Positions 24,301-35,752 of a stretch of DNA of 64,000 nucleotides are shown in pieces; position 1 is the stretch's first letter; the number at the start of each line of letters is the position of its first letter. The translations under genes were made by a program, and so were the position numbers. This DNA is from Ailurus styani (taxonomy: Eukaryota > Chordata > Mammalia > Carnivora > Ailuridae): positions 547,489-611,488 of the forward strand of contig LNAC01000766.1 of NCBI GenBank assembly GCA_002007465.1, written 5' to 3'. The notes below the pieces were generated by a model. It made no database searches and was not told the origin of the DNA. It was given only the letters and a program-made list of their open reading frames with translations.

Positions 24301-25240
24301 AAAGATAGGTTTGGATAGCAAAATGTTGGAAAACATTTATTTGAAACCACTGAATGGCTTTATATGAAAATGAAGTAACAATATCTATTTGCCTGGCCTG
24401 TTTTCTTCATTATACATTTCCCAGCAGAAAGGTGGATATCAGAGATCATGCAGCTATGGTGGCTTCAAAATGTAGAGTTCATTTGCTTTGTTTGAGTTGC
24501 TACCAAATATCAGGTATCCTCTCCTTGTGTCATCATGTCAAACTTATATAGGCTAGTCCTTATTTGTGCTAAAATTTCTATCATTTACTCTCTAACTATA
24601 TTATTACATTCCAAAGTTAAGGGCTTCAAAACTTTGGCCTAAATTATAGCCAAATATGAAGACCCTAAATTTCTGGGTTTAATACTAAACTTAAAATATT
24701 AAGTTTTTCCTTCTTGGCCATAATACCTACACATTGCTTTGAAATTCAAAGAAGCACTAGAGTTCATTACCTTCCCATATGAGCAGTTTGTTTGGTTTTG
24801 TTTTATTGCACTTAAGTCTAAGGCTGAAAATAGCCATTTGTGATCCAATGATTCTTTGGTACTTTAAATATTTATATCTTGACCATCCATTGCCTAATTT
24901 TTTGATGATACATTATGATATTATAATCCATTAAATACAACTTTATAACATTGAGTTTGGTAACTATGTTGCCCAGTGTTTACTTCTTAAAAAATTATAC
25001 CAAGTTATGTAACAAAAGAACAAACGATTAATTCATCAATTTTACTGAGGTAAAATTTATAAACAATAAAATGAATAGATTTTAACTATAGATTTTTTTT
25101 TTAACTTTTAAATTCTTTGAGAACAATGACTTAGTTATAGTGCTTTCTTATGTTCTAGGTTATAACAGTATTCCTTTCTATTTTGGGGGGGGGGGTTGGT
25201 GAATGCCCTGAGTAGTGCTTGTCTTCACATTTTAGACCAG
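24301..25240. other. Unique sequence, no gene seen
   Basis: No gene or family is recognised. A G11 homopolymer at 25185-25195 is the only notable simple run. Confidence 0.4.
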
Positions 25241-25268
25241 TGGTTCTCAAACTTCAGTGAGCATTTAA
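25241..25268. repeat. MER5-type DNA transposon tip
   Basis: 'cagtggttctcaaacttcagtgagcat' is the terminal inverted-repeat end of MER5/Charlie hAT elements. It is cut off at the start of the L1 fragment to its right. Confidence 0.5.
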
Positions 25269-25269
25269 A

Positions 25270-26830
25270 TTTAAGTGTAGAATGTTATGAGTTTTCACAA
25301 ATGTAAATATTCACTGACAAATGTAACCACCAGCACAATCAAGATGTAGAAGATTTTCATCAATCCAATGGTTTCCTCAAGTCCCTTTGCAAACTCCCCT
25401 CCCACACTTGTCCCTAGAGTACCACTGATGTGATTTCTGTCCCTATAGGCTAGTTTTGCCCTTTCTAGGATTTAATATCAATGGAATCATACTGTATGTA
25501 CTTTTTTGTGTCTGACTTCTTTAACTCAACAAAATGTTTTTGAGATCCATACATATTGAGTGCGTGAGTACTTTGTTCCTTTTTATTGCTGAGTAGTATT
25601 CCATTGTATGGATATACAAAATTTGTTGATCTCCTCACCAGCTGCTGGACATCTGAGTCATTTTTAGATTGGGGCTATAAAAAATAATATTTCGTGTATA
25701 AGTCCATGTATATTTTCATTCCTCCTAGGTAAATACTCACGAGTGGAATTGGAGGGCCATATGGTAACTATATATTTAACTTTATTAAAAACAAAAACGA
25801 AAAATGAAACTCTGCCAATATCTTTTATTCCAAAGTAGCTGTATCATTTTACATTCCCACCAGCAGTATATGAGCTCCAATTTTTACACATTAAAGAATA
25901 TAGAGACAATATTTCTGTGCTTCTGCAAAATAAAAAGATGAGATCCTGAGCTAAAAACCAGCTTTGGGAAGTTAATTTACAACTATTCAGTAATGAGAGA
26001 ATGCCAGAGAGAATGGCCTAACATTGGTTGTGTGTGTTTACCTTTAAGGGAAAAGGAGGCCTAAGATTTTGAAGACCTCTTTAGATAATAAAAGCTTGAG
26101 ACAAAGGGGCTTATCAGGTCATTGAACAGATAATTTACATTTCAAAAAGTTAGAAAGAGAACCCAAGATTCTTTCCACCCATCTCCAAGGAGAAAAGGCT
26201 TTTCTCTTGCTCCTTCTGGGATCAAAGGAAGAGATAGCTGACTTTATCCTGCAAATAGAGAAAATCTATGTTTATCCATCACTTGCCTATGAAGTGTGGG
26301 ACCACTTGAATAGGGAATTTTTCCATCTGGCTTTCATTGCATTACCACAGCAGTAATCAATGAGACCAGGAGCCCTGATGCAGTTATTATTATATAAAGA
26401 ATAAAACAAACCTGTCTTCTGATCCAGACTACTGTGTGTGTGCATGAAAAAATTAATAATGATTAATATTCAAAACTCAACCTATATCCTGACCAACACC
26501 TGCTATTATCAAGATTTTCAACTTCAGTCTTACCAGTGGGTGTGTAGTAGCATCTCATTCTTGTTTTTATTTATATTTCCTTAATGACTAATGATACAAA
26601 GCATGTTTTCCTGTGCTTATTACGCATTTATATATAATCTCTTGGGTCATTTCCGTAAAATCATTTTTCTCTTGTTGTTGGGTTGTTTACTTCTTATTAC
26701 TGAGCTATGACCGTTCTTTATATATTCAAGATATATGTCCTTTGTTATATGTACGCATTGCAAAATATTTTCTCCCAGTCTGTGACTTGCCTTTCCATTT
26801 TTCTTAATAGCATCATTTGGACAGTATTCT
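25270..26830 (-). mobile_element. Old L1M 3' half, antisense, split by unknown insert
   Basis: Reversed L1 3'UTR and ORF2 end run from 25270 to about 25890 ('ttttattgctgagtagtattccattgtatgg', 'gtagctgtatcattttacattcccaccagcag'). They resume at about 26476 ('cctgaccaacacctgctatt', 'gactaatgatacaaagcatg', 'caaaatattttctcccagtctgtgacttgcc'). The gap at 25893-26475 is a non-L1 insert. Frames are broken. Confidence 0.8.
25893..26475. other. ~580-bp insert of unknown family inside L1M
   Basis: L1 homology stops after 'tccaatttttacaca' and resumes at 'tcctgaccaacacc'. The sequence between matches no family I recognise. An AATAAA at 26400-26405 followed by T-rich sequence near its right end would fit a solo LTR on the plus strand, but clear ends and duplications are not visible. 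Confidence 0.4.
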
Positions 26831-26837
26831 GATGGAA

Positions 26838-27190
26838 TAAGAATGAACATATATACCGATGAAACAAAATTGAGCTCAGAAGTACACCTGCACATATTAT
26901 GGTCATAGATTTTTCAATAATGATGCCAAAGTAGTTCCCTGGGGGAAGAAAGTAGACTTTTCAACAAATGATGGTGGAACAACTGAATATCCAATCGAAC
27001 AACAACAACAACAAATATATATATGTGTGTGTGTGTGTATCTATCTTATAGCACACAATTATATACATATCTTATAGCACACGATACATAGAAATTAATT
27101 CAGAACACCTGACAAGAGTTAAAGACATGCAACTTCTGTAAGGAAATAGGAGAAAATCTTCACAAGCTTTGGCTAAGCTAAGATTATCTT
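26838..27190 (+). mobile_element. Inverted 5' segment of the same L1M
   Basis: Sense-strand ORF2-like sequence ('gtagacttttcaacaaatgatggtggaacaactg', then 'ttaaagacatgcaacttctg..aaggaaataggagaaaatcttcacaagc'). It lies next to antisense L1 from a slightly more 3' part of ORF2. The arrangement fits 5' inversion by twin priming. A (TA)n(TG)n run and a small tandem duplicate (27043-27056 and 27069-27082) interrupt it. Confidence 0.65.
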
Positions 27191-27742
27191 AGATTGGACA
27201 CAAAAAGCACAAAGCAGTATATTTTAAAAACATTTAAATACTAAGTCCATGAAGAAACTAGACTGTCATTTTCTCCAATTGTAACATATTACACAGTTGA
27301 ATGAATATTTCCCCAAAGATAAATCATCCCATTGCTGGTACATGACTGGAGAGTCTGTTGGACAAGGAAAGACCATGCAGCTACATGTTGGCTAAATTGA
27401 GATGACTTTTCTGCCTTATGCATAGGCTGAGGGTGGGGGTGTATTCCAAGGAACTAGAGGTTTTGATCGTGATGTTTGGTTTTAGTCTACTTTTTAACTA
27501 CACTTATTACCTCCTCCTTTCTCTGGGGTAAAGGTTTGCTTTAGGGTTGGCCTAGTTTCCATTAGGCTTTAAATATGTTCTAATTAATTTTCTCAGCTGT
27601 AGTTATACTGAGATTGCTCTCCAGTGTGACTTCCAAGGAATGCCATAGTTGTGAGAGGAGGTGGCATGGCCTTGCTAAGAGGGAGAAAAATGTCAGCATT
27701 GAGCACCAGCTCAATTGTTATCAAGAAGAGATTATCACGAAG
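27191..27742. other. Unique sequence, no gene seen
   Basis: No recognisable family, exon or RNA gene. Confidence 0.4.
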
Positions 27743-28043
27743 GGGCACCTGGGTGGCTCAGTTGGTCAAGCATCTCACTCTTGATTTCAGCTCAGGTCAT
27801 GATCTCAAGGTCCTGGGATTGAGCCTCACGTCAGGCTGCCTGATCAGTAGGGAGTTAGCATGAGATTCTCTCTCTCTCCCTCTTCCCCTCCCTCCCTCAT
27901 GCATGTTTGGCATGGAAGAAGCAGAGAGAGAAGCAGGTTCCCTCACTGAACAGAGAGCCCAATGTGGGACTCGATCCCAGGTCGCTGGGATCATAACCTT
28001 AGCTGAAGGCAGACTTTTAAGGGACTGAGGCACCCAGGCATCC
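27743..28043. mobile_element. Inverted pair of truncated Can-SINEs (hairpin-like)
   Basis: A plus-strand SINE head and body (about 27743-27900, 'ggggcacctgggtggctcagttggtcaagc') is followed directly by a minus-strand SINE body and head (about 27910-28043, ending 'aggcacccaggcatccc'). Both have lost their A-rich tails at the junction. The two 5' heads face outward, so a transcript could fold into a long imperfect hairpin. The frame spanning it is not a gene. Confidence 0.85.
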
Positions 28044-29330
28044 CACCTTCTACACATTTTAAAAATGCTTTCGTTTTCATTATGCAGGATTGAAGACATA
28101 CAGACAAGTACTAAAAACATTCTCATAATACCTTGGTACCTACATGCTACTTTTAACAGATCTATTTGCAATTGTGGCTGTTTCTTCCCATTCAGAGGCT
28201 TTGGTATTCTTCTCAGTCACTGGGCTCATAAGATTTCCTAATTTCCAAAACTGAATACAATTTGTTTTCCCACCTTTCTTCTCAGTTGTTTCCATCACTG
28301 GGGTCTGTGATCCCTTTTCTCTCCACACTGAATTTGAGTATGTCCTAGTCATTGACAGTAAACACTGCTATCTTTTTCACATTTGAAATCAATAACTCTT
28401 ATCAGTAAGTAGTAGTACTAGTATTAAAAAAAATAAGAGTTTTAAAAAGGAAGATATGTTAAGGAAATCCGGCATGCAACACACAAAAAAATGAGAGAAA
28501 ACCCTGGTGCAGATTGATGAAGCCAGAGGAAGAGATAGCATGATTAATAAAGAATGACTGCTCCTTAATTTCCTTATCTTCAACACAGATTTATAGAATT
28601 TTAAGCTAGATTTTATAGCGCATTTCCAGGAAAAAGGAAAAATGCACAACAAAAATTGCTTTGAAAGTTAACTCTGCTAAACTCTGCCTGTTACCTTTCA
28701 TCTCCTTAAATCTGAAGCTCTTTGCATAGATACTTTGGAGTTTTAGAAATCAAAGAATCAAAAGGGAAATCCACCATCTGAAAAAAGCATTTTTGCAGTT
28801 GCTTTGTCCCCACACTAGTAGGAAATACATCAGTCTCTCACAGTATGCATTTTACTCCTAGTTTTGTGCCTGGGCAATTTTAGAAAGTATATAAACTCTT
28901 TCAGGCTTAACACTAGTCAAAGATTGTGTATTTATAACTAAAGAATGTAACAGATGTGTGAAATATCCAAGAGAAGAAATAATGTAAAAATACAAAAATG
29001 ATGTTGTCTTTTGAATACAGTTTTTTGGAATTTTCTAACATAGATAAAATCTTATTACAATAATATTGGGTACATCTTAAATACTTGCAGTGTATTGGAA
29101 TTAAGTGATGTGGAGTTTTTTTTTTAAATAGGTGAGACTCACTTGGGAACTGAGTATTCTGTAATTAAAAGTTATTTTTGGAAGGGCCCTTGATCTGTAT
29201 TAAAATAGTTTTTATTCCTCAAACTTAGTTTATTTGTGTTGTCAAACAAATATGCAAAAAAGATTTTGTGCAGCCAAGGGCAGTAAACTCAGATGTAAAG
29301 GTTACAGACAATACCGAAGCTGGACTATCT
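28044..29330. other. Unique sequence, no gene seen
   Basis: AT-rich left flank of the full-length L1. No supported gene or clear repeat family. Confidence 0.4.
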
Positions 29331-29347
29331 AAAAGTGATGAATGTTT
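29331..29347. repeat. 5' target-site duplication of full-length L1
   Basis: aaaagtgatgaatgttt here and aaaagtgataaatgttt at 36092-36108 differ at one base. The inferred first-strand nick on the opposite strand, CTTTT/AGATA, fits the L1 endonuclease preference for TTTT/A. Confidence 0.93.
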
Positions 29348-29499
29348 GGTGAGAGCGGCAAGATGGCGGAGGAGTAGGAGACCGATTATCATCAGGTCCC
29401 AGGAATTCACCCAGAGAGCTATCAAACTATTCTGAACACCTATTTGATCGAAGAGAAGAAGAGCAGCAATTCTAGGAACAGAAAATTGACCGCCTTCTG

Positions 29500-30240
29500 G
29501 AAGGTAGGCCGCGCGGAGAAGTGAATCTGAGGCGACGGGAAGATAGACCCCGGGGGGAGGGGCCGGCTGCCAGCAAGGGAGCGAGCAGCGGAGCACAGAC
29601 TTGGAACTGTTAGAAGTCGGCTCCACGGAGGGACGTCGCCCCAGAGGCCAAGCGGGGGGTGAAGCCCCTGCAGGGACAGTGTGGTCTCAGGACCCACGGG
29701 ACACAAAAAGACCAGGGGTGTCTGAGCGCGACCGAGCTCCCAGGTCTCAGAGAGAAGCCGGCGGGAGAGACGGAGCTGAGCTGAGGTGTCTCTCAGCTCG
29801 GGGTTACCTTGGGCTGTGATCTGAAGCGCAGCCGGGCCACTGATCTGTGAGCGGGGACCCCACGGGCAGCAGATCCGGAGAGACTCACCTTCCTCCTCCG
29901 GAAGGAGCGGCGCGGGAGCGGCTGCAGGAATCTGCTGGGTTCAGAGATTCTAAACGGGGCCGCGCCAGAGACAGACGCTCGGTCACAGGCCGGGGGAGCT
30001 CGGAGCGTGGCCGGAGACCAGGAGACGGGAGGGACTGCTTTTCTCTGAGGCACACTGAGGACTGAGGCCCCAGGCTCTCGGCTCCTCCGGGTCGGAGACT
30101 GGGAGCCGCCATTTTCAGTCCCGTCCTCCAACGAGGTACGGAAAGCGTTCAGGGAACAAAAGCTCCTGAGAGCGAACCCGAGCTGATTACTTAGCCTGGC
30201 CCCTGGCGAGGGCGGTGGGAATCCGCCTCGGGCAGAGACA
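29500..30240. promoter_or_regulatory. CpG island-like block in the L1 5'UTR
   Basis: The most obviously CpG-dense stretch in the window (gccgcgcgg, gcggcgcggg, gggccgcgcc and others). In mammals such L1 promoters are normally silenced by CpG methylation. Retained CpGs suggest that the copy is young. Confidence 0.7.
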
Positions 30241-30630
30241 CTTGAGAATCATAGCAACAGGCCCCTCCCCCAGAAGACCAAGAGAAACAAACAAACAAAC
30301 CATCCAGTCAAAGTCAAGTTCAAGACGGCTAAGCGTTGCGGAACCCCAGAACTACGGAAAAGCAACGGAGACAATTCATGGCTTTTTCCCCATGATTCTT
30401 CAGTCGTTCAAAGTTCATTGATTTTTTTTTCTCTTTGAAATTTTTTCTTACTTTTTTCTTTTAAAATTTTTCCCTTTTCCTATTTTAACGTTCTTAACTC
30501 TTATATCGTATCAACACTTTTTATTCTCTTTTTTTAAAATTTTCATTGTTATAATCATATTTTATCCCTTCATTGTTTTTAACCTTATTTTTTTGGATAC
30601 TTATAGGGTCTGTTCAATTCACCAATCTAA

Positions 30631-30720
30631 TAGAGATAGATAGAGATAGATAGAGATAGAGATAGATATAGATATGGAGTCATAGACATAGATATAGAAA
30701 CAGAAATAGATAATATAGAT
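30631..30720. repeat. (GATA)n-type microsatellite in L1 5'UTR
   Basis: Repeated tagagata and tagata units, becoming imperfect to the right. Such tracts commonly vary in length among individuals. Confidence 0.85.
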
Positions 30721-30990
30721 ACAGGATTTTGTTTTATTCATTTTTGTTTAGTTTTTGTATGATTTTGGGTTTTTGGGTTTTTGTTTGTTTGTTTGTTTGT
30801 TAGTTTTTGGATTTGGTTTTTTTTGTTTTTTGTTTTTTGTTTTTTGTTTTTTTGTTTTTTTTTTTTTTTCCCCTCTTACTTTTCTACCCAGTTCCAGGTC
30901 TCTTCTGAGTAGGTTAGTGTATATTTCTCTGGGGTCATCGCTACCCCTTAGTATTTAGTTCTCTCATCCATCTATTCCTATCTGCATAAA

Positions 30991-31908
30991 ATGACAAGGC
31001 GGAAAAAATCAACACAAAAAAAAGAACAAGAGCCAGTAATGACGGCTAGGGACCTAATCAATGCGGACATTAGTAATATGACAGAACCAGAGTTCAGAAT
31101 GACGATTCTTAAGGTGCTGGCTGGGCTTGAAAAAAAAATGGAAGAAAATAGAGAAGCTGTCTCTAAAGAAATAAAAGACCTTTCTGGAGAAATAAAAGAA
31201 CTAAAATCTAACCAAGCTGAAATCAAAAAAGCTATTAATGAGGTGCAATTGAAAATGGAGGCTCTTACTGCTAGGATAAATGAAGCAGAAGATAGAATTA
31301 GTGATTTAGAAGACAAAATGTCAGAGAAAAAAGAAGAGGATGAAAAGAGAGACAAACAACTACTGGACCATGAGGAGAGAATTCGAGAGATAAGTGATGC
31401 CATAAGACGAAACAATATTAGAATAATTGGGATCCCAGAAGAGGACGAGATTGAGAGAGGGCCAGAAGGTATATTGGAGCAGATCTTAATACAGAATTTC
31501 CCTAATCTGGCAAAGGGAACAAGCATCAAAATCCAGGAGGCACAGAGAAGCCCCCCCAAAATTAATAAAAATAGGTCCACACCCCGTCATCTAATAGTAA
31601 AACTTACAAGTCTTAGTGACAAAGAGAAAATCCTGAAAGCAGCTCGGGACAAGAGGTCTATAACATACAATGGTAGAAATATTAGATTGTCAGCAGACCT
31701 ATCCACAGAGACCTGGCAGGCCAGAAAGAGCTGGCATGATGTATTCAGAGCACTAAATGAGAAAAATCTGCAGCCAAGAATACTATATCCAGCTAGGCTC
31801 TCACTGAAAATAGAAGGAGAGATAAAAATCTTCCAGGACAAACAAAAACTCAAGGAATTTGCAAACACCAAGCCAGCCCTACAGGAAATATTGAAAGGGG
31901 TCCTCTAA
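30991..31908 (+). CDS. LINE-1 ORF1 protein (RNA-binding chaperone)
   Basis: A 305-residue protein, complete from ATG to stop. In L1 biology ORF1p trimerises, coats L1 RNA in the cytoplasm and acts as a nucleic-acid chaperone during target-primed reverse transcription. Visible domains: a basic N-terminus (1-15), a heptad-rich coiled coil (about 40-140, with KKMEEN, EIKELKSN, ISDLEDKM), an RRM starting at NNIRIIGIPE (141-150) with NFPNLAKG (169-176) and STPRHLIVKL (196-205), and a C-terminal domain with RLSADLSTETWQARKSW (232-248) and YPARLS (266-271). It is shorter than human ORF1p (338), mainly at the two ends. The start is the first ATG after the T-rich leader and precedes a highly basic stretch. 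ORF2 follows after 79 bp in a different frame. No lesion was seen. Confidence 0.95.
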   Translation: MTRRKKSTQKKEQEPVMTARDLINADISNMTEPEFRMTILKVLAGLEKKMEENREAVSKEIKDLSGEIKELKSNQAEIKKAINEVQLKMEALTARINEAEDRISDLEDKMSEKKEEDEKRDKQLLDHEERIREISDAIRRNNIRIIGIPEEDEIERGPEGILEQILIQNFPNLAKGTSIKIQEAQRSPPKINKNRSTPRHLIVKLTSLSDKEKILKAARDKRSITYNGRNIRLSADLSTETWQARKSWHDVFRALNEKNLQPRILYPARLSLKIEGEIKIFQDKQKLKEFANTKPALQEILKGVL

Positions 31909-31987
31909 GCAAAGAGAACCTTAAAGAAACATAGACCAGAAAGGAAGAAACACAATATACAGTAACAGTCACCTTACAGGCAATACA

Positions 31988-34900
31988 ATGGCTCTAAATG
32001 TATATCTCTCAATAGTTACTCTGAATGTAAATGGACTAAATGCCCCAACTAAAAGACACAGGGTATCAGAATGGATAAAAAAACAAGACCCATCGATATG
32101 CTGTCTACAAGAAACTCATCTTACACGCAAAGACACCTCCAGATTTAAAGTGAGGGGGTGGAAAACAATTTACCATGCCAATGGACAGCAAAAGAAAGCT
32201 GGAGTGGCAATCCTTATATCAGATAAATTAGATTTTAAGGCAAAGAATATCATAAGAGATGAGGAAGGACACTATATCATACTAAAAGGATCTGTCCAAC
32301 AAGAAGATCTAACAATCATAAATATCTATGCCCCTAACATGGGAGCAGCCAATTATATAAACCAATTAATAACAAAATCAAAGAAACACATTGACAAGAA
32401 TACAATATTAGTAGGGGACTTGAACACCCCCCTTACTGAAATGGACAGATCATCAAAGCAAAAGATCAACAAGGAAATAAAGGCTTTAAATGACACCCTG
32501 GACCAGTTGGACATCACAGATATATTCAGAACATTCCATCCCAAAACAACAGAATACACATTCTTCTCCAGTGCACATGGAACATTCTCCAGAATAGACC
32601 ATATTCTGGGTCACAAATCAGGTCTCAACAGGTACCAAAAGATTGGGATCATTCCCTGCATATTTTCAGACCATAATGCTCTGAAACTAGAACTCAACCA
32701 CAAGAGGAAAGTTGGAAAGACCTCAAATACATGGAGGCTGAAGAACACCCTACTCAAGAATGAATGGGTCAACCAGGAAATTAAAGAAGAATTAAAAAAA
32801 TTCATGGAAACAAATGAAAATGAAAACACAACTGTTCAAAATCTTTGGGATACAGCAAAAGCAGTCCTAAGAGGAAAGTATATAGCAATACAAGCCTTTC
32901 TCAAGAAACAAGAAAGGTCTCAAGTACACAACCTAACTCTACACCTACAAAAGCTAGAGAAAGAACAGCAAAGAAAGGCTACACCCAGCAGGAGAAGAGA
33001 AATCATAAAGATCAGAGCAGAAATCAATGAAATAGAAACCAAAAGAACAGTGGAACAAATCAATGAAACTAGGAGCTGGTTCTTTGAAAGAATTAATAAG
33101 ATTGATAAACCCCTGGCCAGACTTATCCAAAAGAAAAGAGAAAGGACTCAAATTAATAAAATCATGAATGAAAGAGGAGAGATCACAACCAACACCAAAG
33201 AAATACAAACAATTCTAAGAACATATTATGAGCAACTCTACACCAGCAAATTTGACAATCTGGAAGAAATGGATGCATTCTTAGAGAAATATAAACTACC
33301 AAAACTGAACCAGGAAGAAACTGAAGACCTGAATAGACCCATCACCAGTAAGGAGATTGAAGCAGTCATCAAAAATCTCCCAACGAACAAGAGCCCAGGG
33401 CCAGACGGCTTCCCAGGGGAATTCTACCAAACATTTAAAGAAGAATTAATACCTATTCTCCTGAAACTGTTCCAAAAAATAGAATTGGAAGGAAAACTTC
33501 CAAACTCCTTTTATGAGGCCAGCATTACCTTGATCCCCAAACCAGGCAAAGACCCCATCAAGAAGGAGAATTACAGACCAATATCTTTGATGAATACGGA
33601 TGCAAAAATCCTCAACAAAATACTAGCCAATAGGATCCAGCAGCACATAAAAAGGATTATTCACCACGACCAAGTGGGATTTATTCCTGGGATGCAAGGT
33701 TGGTTTAACATTCGCAAATCAATCAATGTGATACAAGACATTAATAAAAGAAAGAACAAGAACCATATGATCCTCTCAATAGATGCTGAAAAAGCATTTG
33801 ACAAAGTACAGCACCCTTTCTTAATCAAAACTCTTCATAGTGTAGGCATAGAGGGTACATACCTCAATATCATCAAAGCCATCTACGAAAAACCCACAGC
33901 GAATATCATTCTCAATGGAGAAAAACTGAGAGCTTTTCCCCTAAAGTCAGGAACACGGCAAGGCTGTCCACTATCACCACTGCTATTCAACATAGTACTA
34001 GAAGTCCTAGCCTCAGCAATCAGACAACAAAAAGAAATAAAAGGCATCCAAATCGGCAAGGAAGAGGTCAAACTCTCACTCTTTGCAGATGATATGATAC
34101 TTTATGTGGAAAACCCAAAGGACTCCACTCCAAAACTGCTAGCACTCATACAGGAATTCAGTCAAGTGTCAGGATATAAAATCAATGCACAGAAATCAGT
34201 TGCATTTCTATATACCAACAACAAAACAGAAGAAAGAGAAATTAAAGAGTCAATCCCATTTACAATTGCACCCAAAACCATAAGATACCTAGGAATAAAC
34301 CTAACCAAAGAGGCAAAGAATCTGTATTCAGAAAACTATAAAGTACTCATGAAAGAAATTGAGGAAGACACAAAGAAGTGGAAAAACATTCCATGCTCAT
34401 GGATGGGTAGAATAAATATTGTGAAAATGTCTATGCTACCTAGAGCAATCTACACATTTAATGCAATCCCCATCAAAATACCAGCAATTTACTTCAAAGA
34501 AATGGAACAAATAATCCTAAAATTTATATGGAACCAGAAAAGACCCCGAATAGCCAAAGGAATGTTGAAAAAAAAAAGCAAAGTTGGCGGCATCACAATT
34601 CCAGATTTCAAGCTCTATTACAAAGCCGTCATCATCAAGACAGTATGGTACTGGCACAAAAACAGACACATAGACCAGTGGAACAGAATAGAGAACCCAA
34701 AAATGGACCCTCAACTCTATGGTCAACTAATCTTCGACAAAGCAGGAAAGAATGTCCAGTGGGAAAAAGACAGTCTCTTCAACAAATGGTGTTGGGAAAA
34801 CTGGTCAGCCACATGCAGAAAAATGAAACTGGATCATTTCCTGACACCACACACAAAAATAGACTCAAAATGGATAAAAGACCTCAATGTGAGAAAGGAA

Positions 34901-35752
34901 TCCATCAAAATCCTCGAGGAGAACACAGGCAGCAACCTCTTCGACCTCAACCGCAGCAACTTCTTCCTAGGAACCTCACCAAAGGCAAGGGAAGCAAGGG
35001 CAAAAATGAACTATTGGGACTTCATCAAGATTAAAAGCTTTTGCACAGCAAAGGAAACAGTCAACAAAACCAAAAGACAACTGACAGAATGGGAGAAGAT
35101 ATTTGCAAATGACATATCAGATAAAGGGCTAGTATCCAAAATCTATAAAGAGCTTCTCAAACTCAACACCCATAAAACAAATAACCCAGTCAAGAAATGG
35201 GCAGTAGACATGAACAGACATTTCTCCAAAGAAGACATCCAAATGGCCAACAGACACATGAGAAAGTGCTCAACATCACTCGGCATCAGAGAAATACAAA
35301 TTAAAACCACAGCGAGATACCACCTTACACCAGTCAGAATGGCTAAAATCAACAAGTCAGGAAATGACAGATGTTGGCGAGGTTGCGGAGAAAGGGGAAC
35401 CCTCCTACACTGTTGGTGGGAATGCAAACTGGTGCAGCCACTCTGGAAAACAGTATGGAGATTCCTCAAAAAGTTGAAAATGGAGCTACCCTACGACCCA
35501 GCAATCGCACTACTGGGTATTTATCCTAAAGACACAAAGGTAGTGATCCTCAGGGGCACGTGCACCCGAATGTTTATAGCAGCAATGTCCACAATAGCCA
35601 AACTATGGAAAGAACCTAGATGTCCATCAACAGATGAATGGATAAAGAAGATGTGGTATATATATATACAATGGAATACTATGCAGCTATCAAAAGAAAC
35701 GAAATCTTGCCATTTGCAACAACATGGATGGAACTGGAGGGTATTATTCTGA
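31988..35752 (+). CDS. LINE-1 ORF2 protein (endonuclease/reverse transcriptase), C-terminal frameshift
   Basis: A 1254-residue frame. ORF2p nicks target DNA and reverse-transcribes L1 RNA from the nick. The apurinic-type endonuclease (1-239) keeps its catalytic residues: N13, E42, Y114, D144, N146, D204, D228 and H229. A PCNA-type motif (QTILRTYY, 406-413) follows. The reverse transcriptase holds [11 protein letters not shown] (596-606, D598), [11 protein letters not shown] and FADD (698-701). The Cys/His motif has C1129, C1133, H1141, C1142 and C1146. After W1223-Y-I-Y the expected conserved tail is lost: a (TA)6 run at 35657-35668 puts the last 28 codons out of frame, and the conserved tail sits in another frame ending at 35805. 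One TA unit fewer would agree with the family frame (about 1271 residues). Translation probably depends on reinitiation after ORF1, as in other L1s. Confidence 0.95.
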   Translation: MALNVYLSIVTLNVNGLNAPTKRHRVSEWIKKQDPSICCLQETHLTRKDTSRFKVRGWKTIYHANGQQKKAGVAILISDKLDFKAKNIIRDEEGHYIILKGSVQQEDLTIINIYAPNMGAANYINQLITKSKKHIDKNTILVGDLNTPLTEMDRSSKQKINKEIKALNDTLDQLDITDIFRTFHPKTTEYTFFSSAHGTFSRIDHILGHKSGLNRYQKIGIIPCIFSDHNALKLELNHKRKVGKTSNTWRLKNTLLKNEWVNQEIKEELKKFMETNENENTTVQNLWDTAKAVLRGKYIAIQAFLKKQERSQVHNLTLHLQKLEKEQQRKATPSRRREIIKIRAEINEIETKRTVEQINETRSWFFERINKIDKPLARLIQKKRERTQINKIMNERGEITTNTKEIQTILRTYYEQLYTSKFDNLEEMDAFLEKYKLPKLNQEETEDLNRPITSKEIEAVIKNLPTNKSPGPDGFPGEFYQTFKEELIPILLKLFQKIELEGKLPNSFYEASITLIPKPGKDPIKKENYRPISLMNTDAKILNKILANRIQQHIKRIIHHDQVGFIPGMQGWFNIRKSINVIQDINKRKNKNHMILSIDAEKAFDKVQHPFLIKTLHSVGIEGTYLNIIKAIYEKPTANIILNGEKLRAFPLKSGTRQGCPLSPLLFNIVLEVLASAIRQQKEIKGIQIGKEEVKLSLFADDMILYVENPKDSTPKLLALIQEFSQVSGYKINAQKSVAFLYTNNKTEEREIKESIPFTIAPKTIRYLGINLTKEAKNLYSENYKVLMKEIEEDTKKWKNIPCSWMGRINIVKMSMLPRAIYTFNAIPIKIPAIYFKEMEQIILKFIWNQKRPRIAKGMLKKKSKVGGITIPDFKLYYKAVIIKTVWYWHKNRHIDQWNRIENPKMDPQLYGQLIFDKAGKNVQWEKDSLFNKWCWENWSATCRKMKLDHFLTPHTKIDSKWIKDLNVRKESIKILEENTGSNLFDLNRSNFFLGTSPKAREARAKMNYWDFIKIKSFCTAKETVNKTKRQLTEWEKIFANDISDKGLVSKIYKELLKLNTHKTNNPVKKWAVDMNRHFSKEDIQMANRHMRKCSTSLGIREIQIKTTARYHLTPVRMAKINKSGNDRCWRGCGERGTLLHCWWECKLVQPLWKTVWRFLKKLKMELPYDPAIALLGIYPKDTKVVILRGTCTRMFIAAMSTIAKLWKEPRCPSTDEWIKKMWYIYIQWNTMQLSKETKSCHLQQHGWNWRVLF
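35657..35668. repeat. (TA)6 run that shifts the ORF2 frame
   Basis: Six TA units follow the TGG of W1223. The conserved downstream tail is readable two bases out of phase with the main frame, so the run appears to be one unit too long. Dinucleotide slippage is the simplest explanation. Confidence 0.85.

Larger units (their letters stand above)
29348..30990 (+). promoter_or_regulatory. L1 5'UTR with internal promoter and CpG-rich block
   Basis: A YY1-type site, CAAGATGGCGG, lies at 29359-29369, about 12 bases from the element start, as in other L1 promoters where it sets the start site. From about 29500 to 30240 the sequence is GC-rich with many CpGs, in contrast to the AT-rich window. From 30421 on it becomes T-rich, with a GATA-type microsatellite (30631-30720) and T/GTTT runs up to 30870. 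Internal Pol II initiation is established for the family and inferred here. Confidence 0.85.

Noticed and set aside
23880..24980. Inverted phrase gggcaacatagttaccaa near 23899 and its reverse complement near 24960
   Set aside because: A single short inverted match about 1 kb apart without extended flanking similarity. Probably chance or a trace of an old inversion; too short to claim.
29793..30131. 112-codon minus-strand frame in the L1 5'UTR, similar in place to the primate L1 ORF0
   Set aside because: GC-rich DNA has few stop codons by chance, several overlapping frames occur there on both strands, and ORF0 is described for primates only. No evidence of conservation is available.
30978..31580. 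200-codon minus-strand frame opposite ORF1
   Set aside because: Shadow of ORF1: its Ser/Leu/Ile/Phe-rich composition is what the reverse of a Lys/Glu-rich coiled coil gives.
34528..35034. 168-codon plus-strand frame inside ORF2
   Set aside because: Lies within the ORF2 coding frame in another phase, with Gln/Lys-rich low-complexity content and no known L1 product.
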